From Lachnospiraceae bacterium UBA4338 (lineage in GTDB: Bacteria > Bacillota > Clostridia > Lachnospirales > Lachnospiraceae), in assembly GCA_002393735.1 (NCBI GenBank), contig DGTK01000013.1:62001-126000 (forward strand): DNA of 64,000 nucleotides, written 5' to 3'. Position 1 is the first letter of the stretch; each line of letters begins with the position of its first letter. Made by a program: the position numbers and the translations under genes. The notes beneath the pieces were generated by a model. That model saw nothing but the letters and a program-made list of their open reading frames with translations, did no database searches and was not told the DNA's origin. Below are positions 33,577 through 40,387 of the stretch, piece by piece.

Positions 33577-34728
33577 TTATAAGACAGAAACGTCATAAAA
33601 CCCTCTTTCATCAAATATCTGTCTATATAACTCCACCATATCATCCTCATCCAATTTTATCGGATGATTCTTAAGTCTGAGCGCATTAACTGAATGTACC
33701 AATTCATTTAACCGTTCATCGGTAACTGACGGAATGTCCAATTCCAGTTTCTCAAATATGTCCTCAAACTTATTAACTGCGTCCTCAATGCTGTCCACAC
33801 CAAACGCACCCGCTATATCATCAAATAAATTCTTTAAATATTCGCTTCCCCTTATATCAACACATTTATCAGCATTATTTATTGTCCACGGAAAGAGAGC
33901 TTTGTTACACAGCATGGCAGCGTGGCCATGTGCGAGACCATAAATACCGGTTATTTTATAACTCATTGCATGACCCGCGGTAGTCTGGGAAATATTAATT
34001 GCTTTTCCTGCAACATTGGCAGCTTTAAGCATTCCCTCGTTTCCCTCAGGAGTATTGTTTAAATACCCATCCATATGTTTTAGTATTTCTTGGATTGCAA
34101 GAGTGCTATATTCTTTACTCTCATCATTACTGTTTATTGACCAGAAGGATTCGAGAGCATGGCAAAGGGCATCTCCCATTGTTGCTTTTCTTTGATATAA
34201 GGGAAGGGATTTAAGTAACTGCGGCGCAAGTAAAACGCAGTCCGGAACAATATCCTTATTTGTTATGCTTTGTTTTTCTCCCCTGTAATAAAGAACCGCG
34301 TATCTTGTAGTCTCAGAACCTGTTCCGGCCGTTGTAGGGATAGCCATAAACGGTATCTCATTAACATTTATTGTTTCTTTAAGCCATCCACCGTCTTCTC
34401 CAGGTTTATCTGAGGAAGAATATAATTTAATGCATTTAGCCACATCAATTGATGAACCGCCTCCAACTGCCAGTAATCCATCAGCTCTGAACTGTCTAAA
34501 AAGTTTTACACCTTCGACAACCGATTCATATACCGGATTCGGTTTAAAATCGTCAAAATAGAAAACTTTAATTCCTTTTTCTTCGAGTTCATTTATTTTG
34601 CTTCTTATATCCGAAAAATACCGAAATGAACTGCCGCATACCACAAACAATCTGGTTATTGTTCTATTGCTGGCCCATTGTTCCAGGCATTCATAATTAT
34701 TCTTATTATCAAAATAATGCTGTATCAT
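33577..34728 (-). CDS. Iron-containing alcohol dehydrogenase, phosphonoacetaldehyde-reductase-like
   Basis: The 383-residue enzyme has the family III dehydrogenase pattern: LLAVGGGSSIDVAKCIKL (NAD site), PFMAIPTTAGTGSETTRYAV, metal residues in MGDALCHALESFW and AHGHAAMLCN. The run ESFWSINSNDESKEYSTLA with NVAGKAINISQTTAGHAMSY resembles, from memory, the subgroup annotated as phosphonoacetaldehyde reductase. No PEP mutase or phosphonopyruvate decarboxylase gene is in the window, so the substrate is open; another short aldehyde or sugar aldehyde is possible. AGGGGAA precedes the ATG. Confidence 0.75.
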   Translation of the reverse strand: MIQHYFDNKNNYECLEQWASNRTITRLFVVCGSSFRYFSDIRSKINELEEKGIKVFYFDDFKPNPVYESVVEGVKLFRQFRADGLLAVGGGSSIDVAKCIKLYSSSDKPGEDGGWLKETINVNEIPFMAIPTTAGTGSETTRYAVLYYRGEKQSITNKDIVPDCVLLAPQLLKSLPLYQRKATMGDALCHALESFWSINSNDESKEYSTLAIQEILKHMDGYLNNTPEGNEGMLKAANVAGKAINISQTTAGHAMSYKITGIYGLAHGHAAMLCNKALFPWTINNADKCVDIRGSEYLKNLFDDIAGAFGVDSIEDAVNKFEDIFEKLELDIPSVTDERLNELVHSVNALRLKNHPIKLDEDDMVELYRQIFDERGFYDVSVL

Positions 34729-34742
34729 TTCCCCTTAAACAA

Positions 34743-35459
34743 CTAACACTCTACTTTCTTTAATATTTCACATACACATTTCAAATCCTCAGGATTATCA
34801 ATCTCAGAACAAAGTTCATCCTTCACATCAAGCGCCCTTATATTGCATGCACCATCCAATTCATTTAGCGCATTCTCAGCATACACAGATGTATTCCCGT
34901 TTTCACAATACTCTGTAATCTTACCCATCCACTTATTAAAATCTTCTTTTTTTAACTTATATAAAGGCTGGGCTGCAAGCGCATTATCAAAGAATTCTAT
35001 TCCTACTTTTTTAACATATCCATTATCCACCACTGCCTTGAAATCTTTTTCAGGAAGACTCAAAGTAGAGGACACTGCCATACACGACTCTTCACTTTCA
35101 ATAATGTTCTCTAGCACTCCATCACAAAAAACAAGATCACCATGCATTAATAAAATATCATCATCAAGATAATCCCTGGCACAGTAAATGCTGTATATGT
35201 AATTGGTATCTTTATATCTTGGATTGTGCACAAACTGAATTTGAAGCGGCAGATCAAGTTCCCTGCAATATTCAGCTAAAACATTATCATAATATCCCGT
35301 GGTTATAACCACATTTTTTATATCCATATCAGATAACTGCTTTAACTGTCTTGAAATGATTGTTTCACCATGAATTATCTCAGTCATGCATTTAGGATGT
35401 TCTTTTGTTAATACTCCCATTCTGGACCCCATTCCAGAATTAAGAATCAGAGCTTTCAT
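34743..35459 (-). CDS. LicC-like nucleotidyltransferase
   Basis: The 238-residue protein starts KALILNSGMGSRMGVLTKEH, a nucleotide-binding loop, and continues PKCMTEIIHGETII, VVITTGYYDN and LLMHGDLVFCDGVLENI (metal aspartate). The short form and DTNYIYSIYCA resemble phosphocholine cytidylyltransferase (LicC) and 2-aminoethylphosphonate cytidylyltransferase (PntC). It probably makes a CDP- or other NDP-linked small alcohol or aminoalcohol. It is the first gene of the glycan locus and its ribosome site directly follows a terminator. Confidence 0.75.
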   Translation of the reverse strand: MKALILNSGMGSRMGVLTKEHPKCMTEIIHGETIISRQLKQLSDMDIKNVVITTGYYDNVLAEYCRELDLPLQIQFVHNPRYKDTNYIYSIYCARDYLDDDILLMHGDLVFCDGVLENIIESEESCMAVSSTLSLPEKDFKAVVDNGYVKKVGIEFFDNALAAQPLYKLKKEDFNKWMGKITEYCENGNTSVYAENALNELDGACNIRALDVKDELCSEIDNPEDLKCVCEILKKVEC

Positions 35460-35471
35460 TTGCTATCTCCC

Positions 35472-35499
35472 AAAAAACCGACTTTTTCAAGTCGGTTTC
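35472..35499 (-). terminator. Intrinsic terminator abutting the ribosome site of 34743-35459
   Basis: On the minus strand AAACCGACTT-gaaa-AAGTCGGTTTTTT is a ten-base-pair stem with a T-run. It lies within the 48 bases between the stop at 35508 and the ATG at 35459. GGGAG, the ribosome site of the next gene, comes directly after the T-run, so there is no room for a promoter between them. Confidence 0.85.
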
Positions 35500-35507
35500 A
35501 ACATAAT

Positions 35508-35738
35508 TTAATCATAACAATCCTCATTAACCTCAGTTCCCTGTGGTGGCGCAAAGCCTTCATTTTCTTTGGCAGTTTCACTCAGACTCTGCACGTCCTT
35601 TCGCGCAATAAGTCTCATGATAATCTGCGGCGCAGCATGAGTAAGCACGCCCAGAATGCCTGAAATAATGAGGCCTACAATTATTATTCCAAAAAAGATA
35701 ATTCCAAGAACTGCTACAAGTATAAGATGGTACGTCAT
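35508..35738 (-). CDS. Small membrane protein of unknown function
   Basis: The 76-residue product has one or two N-terminal membrane helices (LILVAVLGIIFFGIIIVGLI; SGILGVLTHAAPQIIM) and an acidic C-terminal tail ending in Tyr-Asp. GGGGGGAG lies two bases before the ATG, so translation is likely. It sits 12 bases after a permuted papain-fold hydrolase gene and just before the terminator that precedes the glycan locus. No family is recognised. Confidence 0.65.
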   Translation of the reverse strand: MTYHLILVAVLGIIFFGIIIVGLIISGILGVLTHAAPQIIMRLIARKDVQSLSETAKENEGFAPPQGTEVNEDCYD

Positions 35739-35750
35739 AACTCCCCCCTA

Positions 35751-36323
35751 CTAATATCTGTTAAACTTTCCATCTGATGTTACTGAATATTTATTCCAGT
35801 AATCCCTTAAACTTCCTTCGTAAACCACTTCAAATCTGTCTGAAAGCCTAAAATCTTCCGGTTCCACCTTAATATAAGGCTTATCTGTAAAATCCACGCC
35901 GGCGCTCTGCACAATATATGCCGTAAACTGTGAACAGAAGAAGGCATGCTTAACAGGAAGATAAATCTTAAGAGCCGATAGCCACAGACCTATGGTATTA
36001 TATGGTCTTCTGTATCTGTGATTCCAAAGATCAATAAGCGCATGTTTTGCTCTCTCATGCTGTTCCTCGGTAACTTCAGCTCTGAGTAAAACCATTTTCG
36101 TATTAGGCTTATGCATATATAAATTTCTGTCAGGAAGTTCATGAACCAGTCCTGCAATGCTTGAACACCAGAACCAGATTCTTCCGTAACTGTACATGTG
36201 ATGCAGTCTTCTGTCAAAGGAAACAGATGCATGTGCATATGGTTTCTTTCTCACAATTTTAATGAGTCTTGAAATCCATGTATTAGTCTGAGAAAGCATA
36301 ACGTATATGTATTTTTTTTCCAT
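35751..36323 (-). CDS. Permuted NlpC/P60-like (YiiX-type) cysteine hydrolase
   Basis: The 190-residue protein has the circularly permuted papain arrangement. The catalytic His is in KPYAHASVSFD (~30) and the catalytic Cys in HAFFCSQFTAYIVQSAG (~129), with the hydrophobic helix after the Cys. It begins KKYIYVMLSQTNTWISRLIK, typical of the YiiX/YebB group. Members act on amides or thioesters of peptidoglycan or lipids. No signal peptide is seen, so it is probably cytoplasmic. It follows carD by 12 bases. Confidence 0.7.
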   Translation of the reverse strand: MEKKYIYVMLSQTNTWISRLIKIVRKKPYAHASVSFDRRLHHMYSYGRIWFWCSSIAGLVHELPDRNLYMHKPNTKMVLLRAEVTEEQHERAKHALIDLWNHRYRRPYNTIGLWLSALKIYLPVKHAFFCSQFTAYIVQSAGVDFTDKPYIKVEPEDFRLSDRFEVVYEGSLRDYWNKYSVTSDGKFNRY

Positions 36324-36335
36324 TAATCAAAGTGG

Positions 36336-36845
36336 CTAAATTGAAATCTCGCCAAGTTTCTCATCAATAGTCTTCTTGATTTCTCCTCTGTCAAGGTCAA
36401 GTACTATAGCAAGTTCGCCTATCAGCCTTTCCTCCGCCATTCTGTAATATCTGTCGTCGCCTGATGTCATTTTTTTACCGGCGGCGATTTTGGAAACCTT
36501 TTTTACGTACATGGTTTTAACAATTTTCGCCAGATCCCGTAAGTCATTCTTATGAATCAGTTTCTTATAAATTTCGTCTTTTTGCTTTTCATTTGGAACA
36601 TCAACTTCATCAAAAAGCGCAATATTATCAAGAACTTCTTTGGCTTCCTTCTTCGTAATTACATCACGAAGCTTACCCTCTTCATTGCCCACAAGAGCAT
36701 AGACCTTACTGCCTGCCCTGAAAGGTGATAAAAGAGTGTAATATGTGTCATCTCCCGACACTCCGCTTAAATCCAGAGTGCCGATACTGTCGACTTTGAA
36801 AACCCCTTCGCCACAATACACAACATACTGTCCTACTTTGTACAT
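36336..36845 (-). CDS. CarD family transcription regulator
   Basis: The 169-residue protein matches CarD/CdnL-type RNA polymerase-binding proteins. It begins MYKVGQYVVYCGEGVFKVDS, and the N-terminal Tudor-like domain ends at ALVGNEEG. The C-terminal helical part includes NDLRDLAKIVKTMYVKK and YYRMAEERLIGELAIVL. CarD proteins stabilise open complexes or modulate rRNA promoters. The ATG is preceded by GAGAGGTTAGTTT. Confidence 0.88.
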   Translation of the reverse strand: MYKVGQYVVYCGEGVFKVDSIGTLDLSGVSGDDTYYTLLSPFRAGSKVYALVGNEEGKLRDVITKKEAKEVLDNIALFDEVDVPNEKQKDEIYKKLIHKNDLRDLAKIVKTMYVKKVSKIAAGKKMTSGDDRYYRMAEERLIGELAIVLDLDRGEIKKTIDEKLGEISI

Positions 36846-36964
36846 AAACTAACCTCTCGATATTAAATGCCAAACACAACATTCCCCTTGTCTCTCAAGA
36901 TTACACAAAGTTCATTCCCTAATAATATTGTAGCAAATCCAAAAAATTCTCGTAAGTTTTTTTT

Positions 36965-39241
36965 TTACCAATCCTGGTAGAGATAATCATACCATGATGA
37001 GGCTCCTTCGGAGTATGGATCATCATAACTGTCGTCATAATAATCATAGTAATAATATTCATCATAGTAGAACTCATCATTTGAACCCCAGCTGTCAGAA
37101 TTCATATAATCCTGCCAGTTCTCAGGCTCATACCATTCATCCGAATAGTTATAACTGTCAAATCCATAATCATCCTGAGTATAGTTACTCCAGTCATATG
37201 ATGACCAGTCATAATCATCCCAGTTGGATGTGCTCGTGTCATTCCAGCCATCCCATGTGGACGAACCCCAGTCGTAGCTTGTACCTCCGCCTGACGCCGT
37301 TACAAACTTCTTTAAGAATGAAAGGTATGTGGAATCAAATCCACTATTTGAGAAGACTCCGTATAATTCGTCATAGAAGTCATCATCGTCATAAGGAAGT
37401 GTGACAGAAAGACCTGTCATATTTACGTCTCCATTTGTTGCACTTGAGTAAACAATGGCATATCCAAGCGATGACTTAAGGGCTGCTGCCTCCTGGGTAT
37501 CCAGGGTATTAGCCAATGCCAGAATATCCACCGCGTATGAGTATTCCTGAAGCACACCATCATTAGACGACACTCCAAAGAATTCCTGCCATCCCTTCGG
37601 CTCATCATCTTCAAAATACCTGCTGTCAGCTCTGTCTGATCGCTGCATCTCCATATTGTAATTTTGTTCAAGAAGATCTGTCTCATTGGCATAGGCAAAT
37701 GTCGTCCAGGACGAATACATAAGTCTTGCATATCTTAAATCGATAAGCGCTAAGATACCATCGCTGCCATAATAAGATCTGGACTCTTTGATAAAATCAT
37801 CGATCAGCACTTTTCCAACATCCTTCATTGGTGTGGAAGAATTATATCCAAGAAGTGTAAGCCAGTTCTGATATTCCCATCCTGCTCCGGATTCAAAATC
37901 CTCGGACGCCACAAGATAATCAGAATAATCACTGAGCGCGCAGGCTACTTCAAGGCTGCCCATAAGGCAGGCATCAAAACCTATCATCTCAAATTTAAGA
38001 CCTGATTTATCAACTGCGCTTCTTATTTCATCAAGAGTCAGCGCTGCATAATAATCTGTCGCATGCTCATCATATCCAAAGCCATATACTGCTCCTGAAC
38101 CGTGATCCCAGAAAATCAGCATATTTCTGTCTGCCGGATAGTTATACTTGCAGTAATTAATGAAATCAAGTAAAGTTTCTTCTTTTGTAATATCAAGCTG
38201 GTCTAATGTGTCATCCACAAGCACCAGTTTGCCGTCTTTAATAATGAATCTCTGGGAATGCTTTGATGATATTGCATCAGTTTTCCACTTCTTTGTTCCA
38301 CCTGTCTGGATAACAACATTAACATTATCAGACAAGGTAGCATTAAGCATTTCCTTAAGGTCGGATGTTGCACATCCGTCATCTGACTCAAGATTCGAGC
38401 CATTCATGTATATCATTACGGTTACTGTATCTGTTCCATCACCTTTAAGTTTTACGAAAGGATCTCTGGTAGCCGTTGAAAGAAGAGCTATATTCTCTGT
38501 TGAATCAAGGATACCTCCGTTATCATATGTTACTGAATCTTCCGTGGTTGTGGTTGTCGAACTAACTACATCTACTGTTGGATTATAGGTACTGTTTCCG
38601 CCTGTAGATGCATCATCAGCCACTACCATCTCTATGTCATCATCCTGACCTGAGAATGCAATAAGTGCACCTACACCAATAACACCCAGTGCTGCAAAAA
38701 CAGCCCCCGCAAATATTACAATCGCCATGATAATAGCAACCGCAATCATCCAGCCGTTTTTCTTCTTTTTCTTTGGCTTACCCTGAGGTGGAACCGGTCT
38801 TGCTCCCATCGCTCTTCCATACATTCCGGCCTGTGGAGGTCTTCCACCTGGCTGTGGTCTTCCGCCCTGAGGAATTCCCTGTCCCTGCATTTGAGGAGGA
38901 ACCGGTCTGCCCTGCATCTGTGGATTTGGTCCCTGAGGTCTGCCCTGCACTTGTGGAGCACCCTGCGGAGGTCTCTGACCCTGCATCTGCGGATTGCCCT
39001 GTGGCCTCATCTGAGGTTGTCCCTGCGCGCTCTGCGGTCTCATCTGAGGCTGTCCCTGTGGCTGCCCTGAAGGAGCGCCTGCTGGTCTGCCCTGATTAAC
39101 CGGCGGAACATTGGTTACTCCACCTGTATACATATATACTGTATTAGGATTACCTTTTACTATCTGAAATCGGTAACCACACTTGTCACATACCATTTCA
39201 TTAGGAGAAATCGGATCTCCGCAATTAATGCAATATAACAT
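36965..39241 (-). CDS. Clostripain-family (C11) peptidase with zinc ribbon, Pro/Gln-rich linker and membrane anchor
   Basis: The 758-residue protein has five parts. A zinc ribbon comes first (YCINCGDPISPNEMVCDKCG, ~3-23). A linker of QGQPQMRPQ-type repeats runs to ~150. One membrane helix follows at ~165-195. The C11 domain at ~270-650 has His in IFWDHGSGAVYGFGYDEHA and Cys in EMIGFDACLMGSLEVA. A tail of Trp/Tyr/Asp/Ser residues (SSYDWSNYTQDDYGFD) closes the protein. Clostripain cuts after Arg and matures by self-cleavage. Here the enzyme is anchored, with the zinc ribbon likely inside and the peptidase outside. Substrates are unknown. Confidence 0.85.
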   Translation of the reverse strand: MLYCINCGDPISPNEMVCDKCGYRFQIVKGNPNTVYMYTGGVTNVPPVNQGRPAGAPSGQPQGQPQMRPQSAQGQPQMRPQGNPQMQGQRPPQGAPQVQGRPQGPNPQMQGRPVPPQMQGQGIPQGGRPQPGGRPPQAGMYGRAMGARPVPPQGKPKKKKKNGWMIAVAIIMAIVIFAGAVFAALGVIGVGALIAFSGQDDDIEMVVADDASTGGNSTYNPTVDVVSSTTTTTEDSVTYDNGGILDSTENIALLSTATRDPFVKLKGDGTDTVTVMIYMNGSNLESDDGCATSDLKEMLNATLSDNVNVVIQTGGTKKWKTDAISSKHSQRFIIKDGKLVLVDDTLDQLDITKEETLLDFINYCKYNYPADRNMLIFWDHGSGAVYGFGYDEHATDYYAALTLDEIRSAVDKSGLKFEMIGFDACLMGSLEVACALSDYSDYLVASEDFESGAGWEYQNWLTLLGYNSSTPMKDVGKVLIDDFIKESRSYYGSDGILALIDLRYARLMYSSWTTFAYANETDLLEQNYNMEMQRSDRADSRYFEDDEPKGWQEFFGVSSNDGVLQEYSYAVDILALANTLDTQEAAALKSSLGYAIVYSSATNGDVNMTGLSVTLPYDDDDFYDELYGVFSNSGFDSTYLSFLKKFVTASGGGTSYDWGSSTWDGWNDTSTSNWDDYDWSSYDWSNYTQDDYGFDSYNYSDEWYEPENWQDYMNSDSWGSNDEFYYDEYYYYDYYDDSYDDPYSEGASSWYDYLYQDW

Positions 39242-39317
39242 TTCTTTCCTCTTTTCTTAATAAACAAAGCAGTTCTTAAAACGGCCTTTTCCCTTATTTA
39301 ACATTATAAACCATTTA

Positions 39318-40127
39318 TTAAATAAGAGCAATGACTCCCGCCATGGTTCCTCTTTTTCCTTTGGTGAATCTGTGAGAGAAGAAAATATCATTATTACAGC
39401 AGGTGCAAAGACCCGAGATGGTGATTTTGTCCTCGGATACCCCTTTATAAATCAGGTTGTCATGAAGCACGCGCCAAAGATCAATATTATATTTTGTCTC
39501 ATCATCATTTTCAAAATACCAGCCTTCAGTCAGAAACGGAAGCTCCACAAATTCCATAAACACATCAATATCAACCTCAAAGCAGCACATTCCGATTGAC
39601 GGCCCGATGCCAACCTCAATATCCTTTACATCACATCCGTAATTAGATATCATTCGCTCCACCATTTTACCCGCAAGGCCGTTGGCACAGCCTCTCCAGC
39701 CACAGTGGGCAATTCCTACAACCTTTTTAACAGGATCTGTAAAGAATACAGGAACGCAGTCTGCGAAAGTAGCCACTAAAGACACACCTTTTTCATTAGT
39801 CAGAAGGCCATCTGTTTCGAGATAAACATATGGGGTAAGAAGTCCGGAACCGGCGTCTTTTTTAGTAACATTTCCAATATCATTACCGTGAGCAAGTTCC
39901 GGTATTACAATGGAATTAATATCAAGGCCCAGTGTCTTAAAGAAAATCTCATAATTGGTTTTAATATTATCCATATCATCTCCGGTCTTAAGACCTAAAT
40001 TAAGAGACGAATAATAGCCTGTCGATACGCCGCACTCCCTTGATGAAAAACCATGAATCATGTAGTCACTGTTTTCCCAGTTTGGGAATGTATAATATAA
40101 AACTTCATTCTTGTAATTGGAATTCAT
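39318..40127 (-). CDS. pgeF: Peptidoglycan editing factor (multicopper oxidase-fold laccase domain)
   Basis: The 269-residue protein matches PgeF/YfiH/DUF152: SSRECGVSTGYYSSLNLGLK, VATFADCVPVFFTDP and VGIAHCGWRGCANGLAGKM, with the conserved His and Cys metal ligands, and a late ICTCCNND-type segment (GLCTCCNNDIFFSHR). PgeF removes wrongly placed serine from muropeptides in E. coli. GGAGG precedes the ATG, right behind the SRP RNA. Confidence 0.9.
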   Translation of the reverse strand: MNSNYKNEVLYYTFPNWENSDYMIHGFSSRECGVSTGYYSSLNLGLKTGDDMDNIKTNYEIFFKTLGLDINSIVIPELAHGNDIGNVTKKDAGSGLLTPYVYLETDGLLTNEKGVSLVATFADCVPVFFTDPVKKVVGIAHCGWRGCANGLAGKMVERMISNYGCDVKDIEVGIGPSIGMCCFEVDIDVFMEFVELPFLTEGWYFENDDETKYNIDLWRVLHDNLIYKGVSEDKITISGLCTCCNNDIFFSHRFTKGKRGTMAGVIALI

Positions 40128-40164
40128 TTCCTATCCTCCAAAAAAATAAGCCTACCAATAACGT

Positions 40165-40299
40165 AAGGATGCCTAACTTCCCGACTCAGGAACCCTTACA
40201 TCACCCGGAAGTATCTACTTAGTGCTGCTTTGTTCCCAACCTGACACGGTTCATAGGCCTCCGCCGCATAAGACCCGAGCCGGGGAGTTATTCATCCTT
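40165..40299 (-). ncRNA. ffs: Signal recognition particle RNA, small bacterial type
   Basis: On the minus strand the hallmark S-domain reads CCGTGTCAGG..GGGAACAAAGCAGCA, with the asymmetric and symmetric loops of the Ffh binding site. The ends pair: AAAGGATG at ~40299 with CATCCTTA at ~40165, and CCCGGCTC with GAGTCGGG inside. The pairing gives a single ~135-nt hairpin, so it lacks an Alu domain. A T-run (CTTATTTTTTT) follows. It lies between copA and pgeF. Confidence 0.88.
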
Positions 40300-40344
40300 T
40301 TTCGCTATTGATAAGCTTTTGGGTTTACATTACCCGCAAGTCAT

Positions 40345-40374
40345 AGTCTATCATTTATTGCCCCGGAGTGTCAA
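40345..40374 (-). promoter_or_regulatory. Candidate SRP RNA promoter
   Basis: On the minus strand TTGACA (40374-40369) and TAGACT (40350-40345) are 18 bases apart. TTGACA sits in the loop of a CCCCGG/CCGGGG hairpin that follows copA (40361-40380). The -10 matches only 4 of 6. The expected start near 40338 would give ~40 bases before the paired SRP body, so processing is possible. Confidence 0.45.
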
Positions 40375-40387
40375 CCGGGGATACCTG

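Noticed and set aside
16829..35459. Lipopolysaccharide core biosynthesis locus of a Gram-negative contaminant
   Set aside because: Gene signals, AT content and flanking genes are continuous with a Clostridia chromosome, and no lipid A or Waa genes are present.
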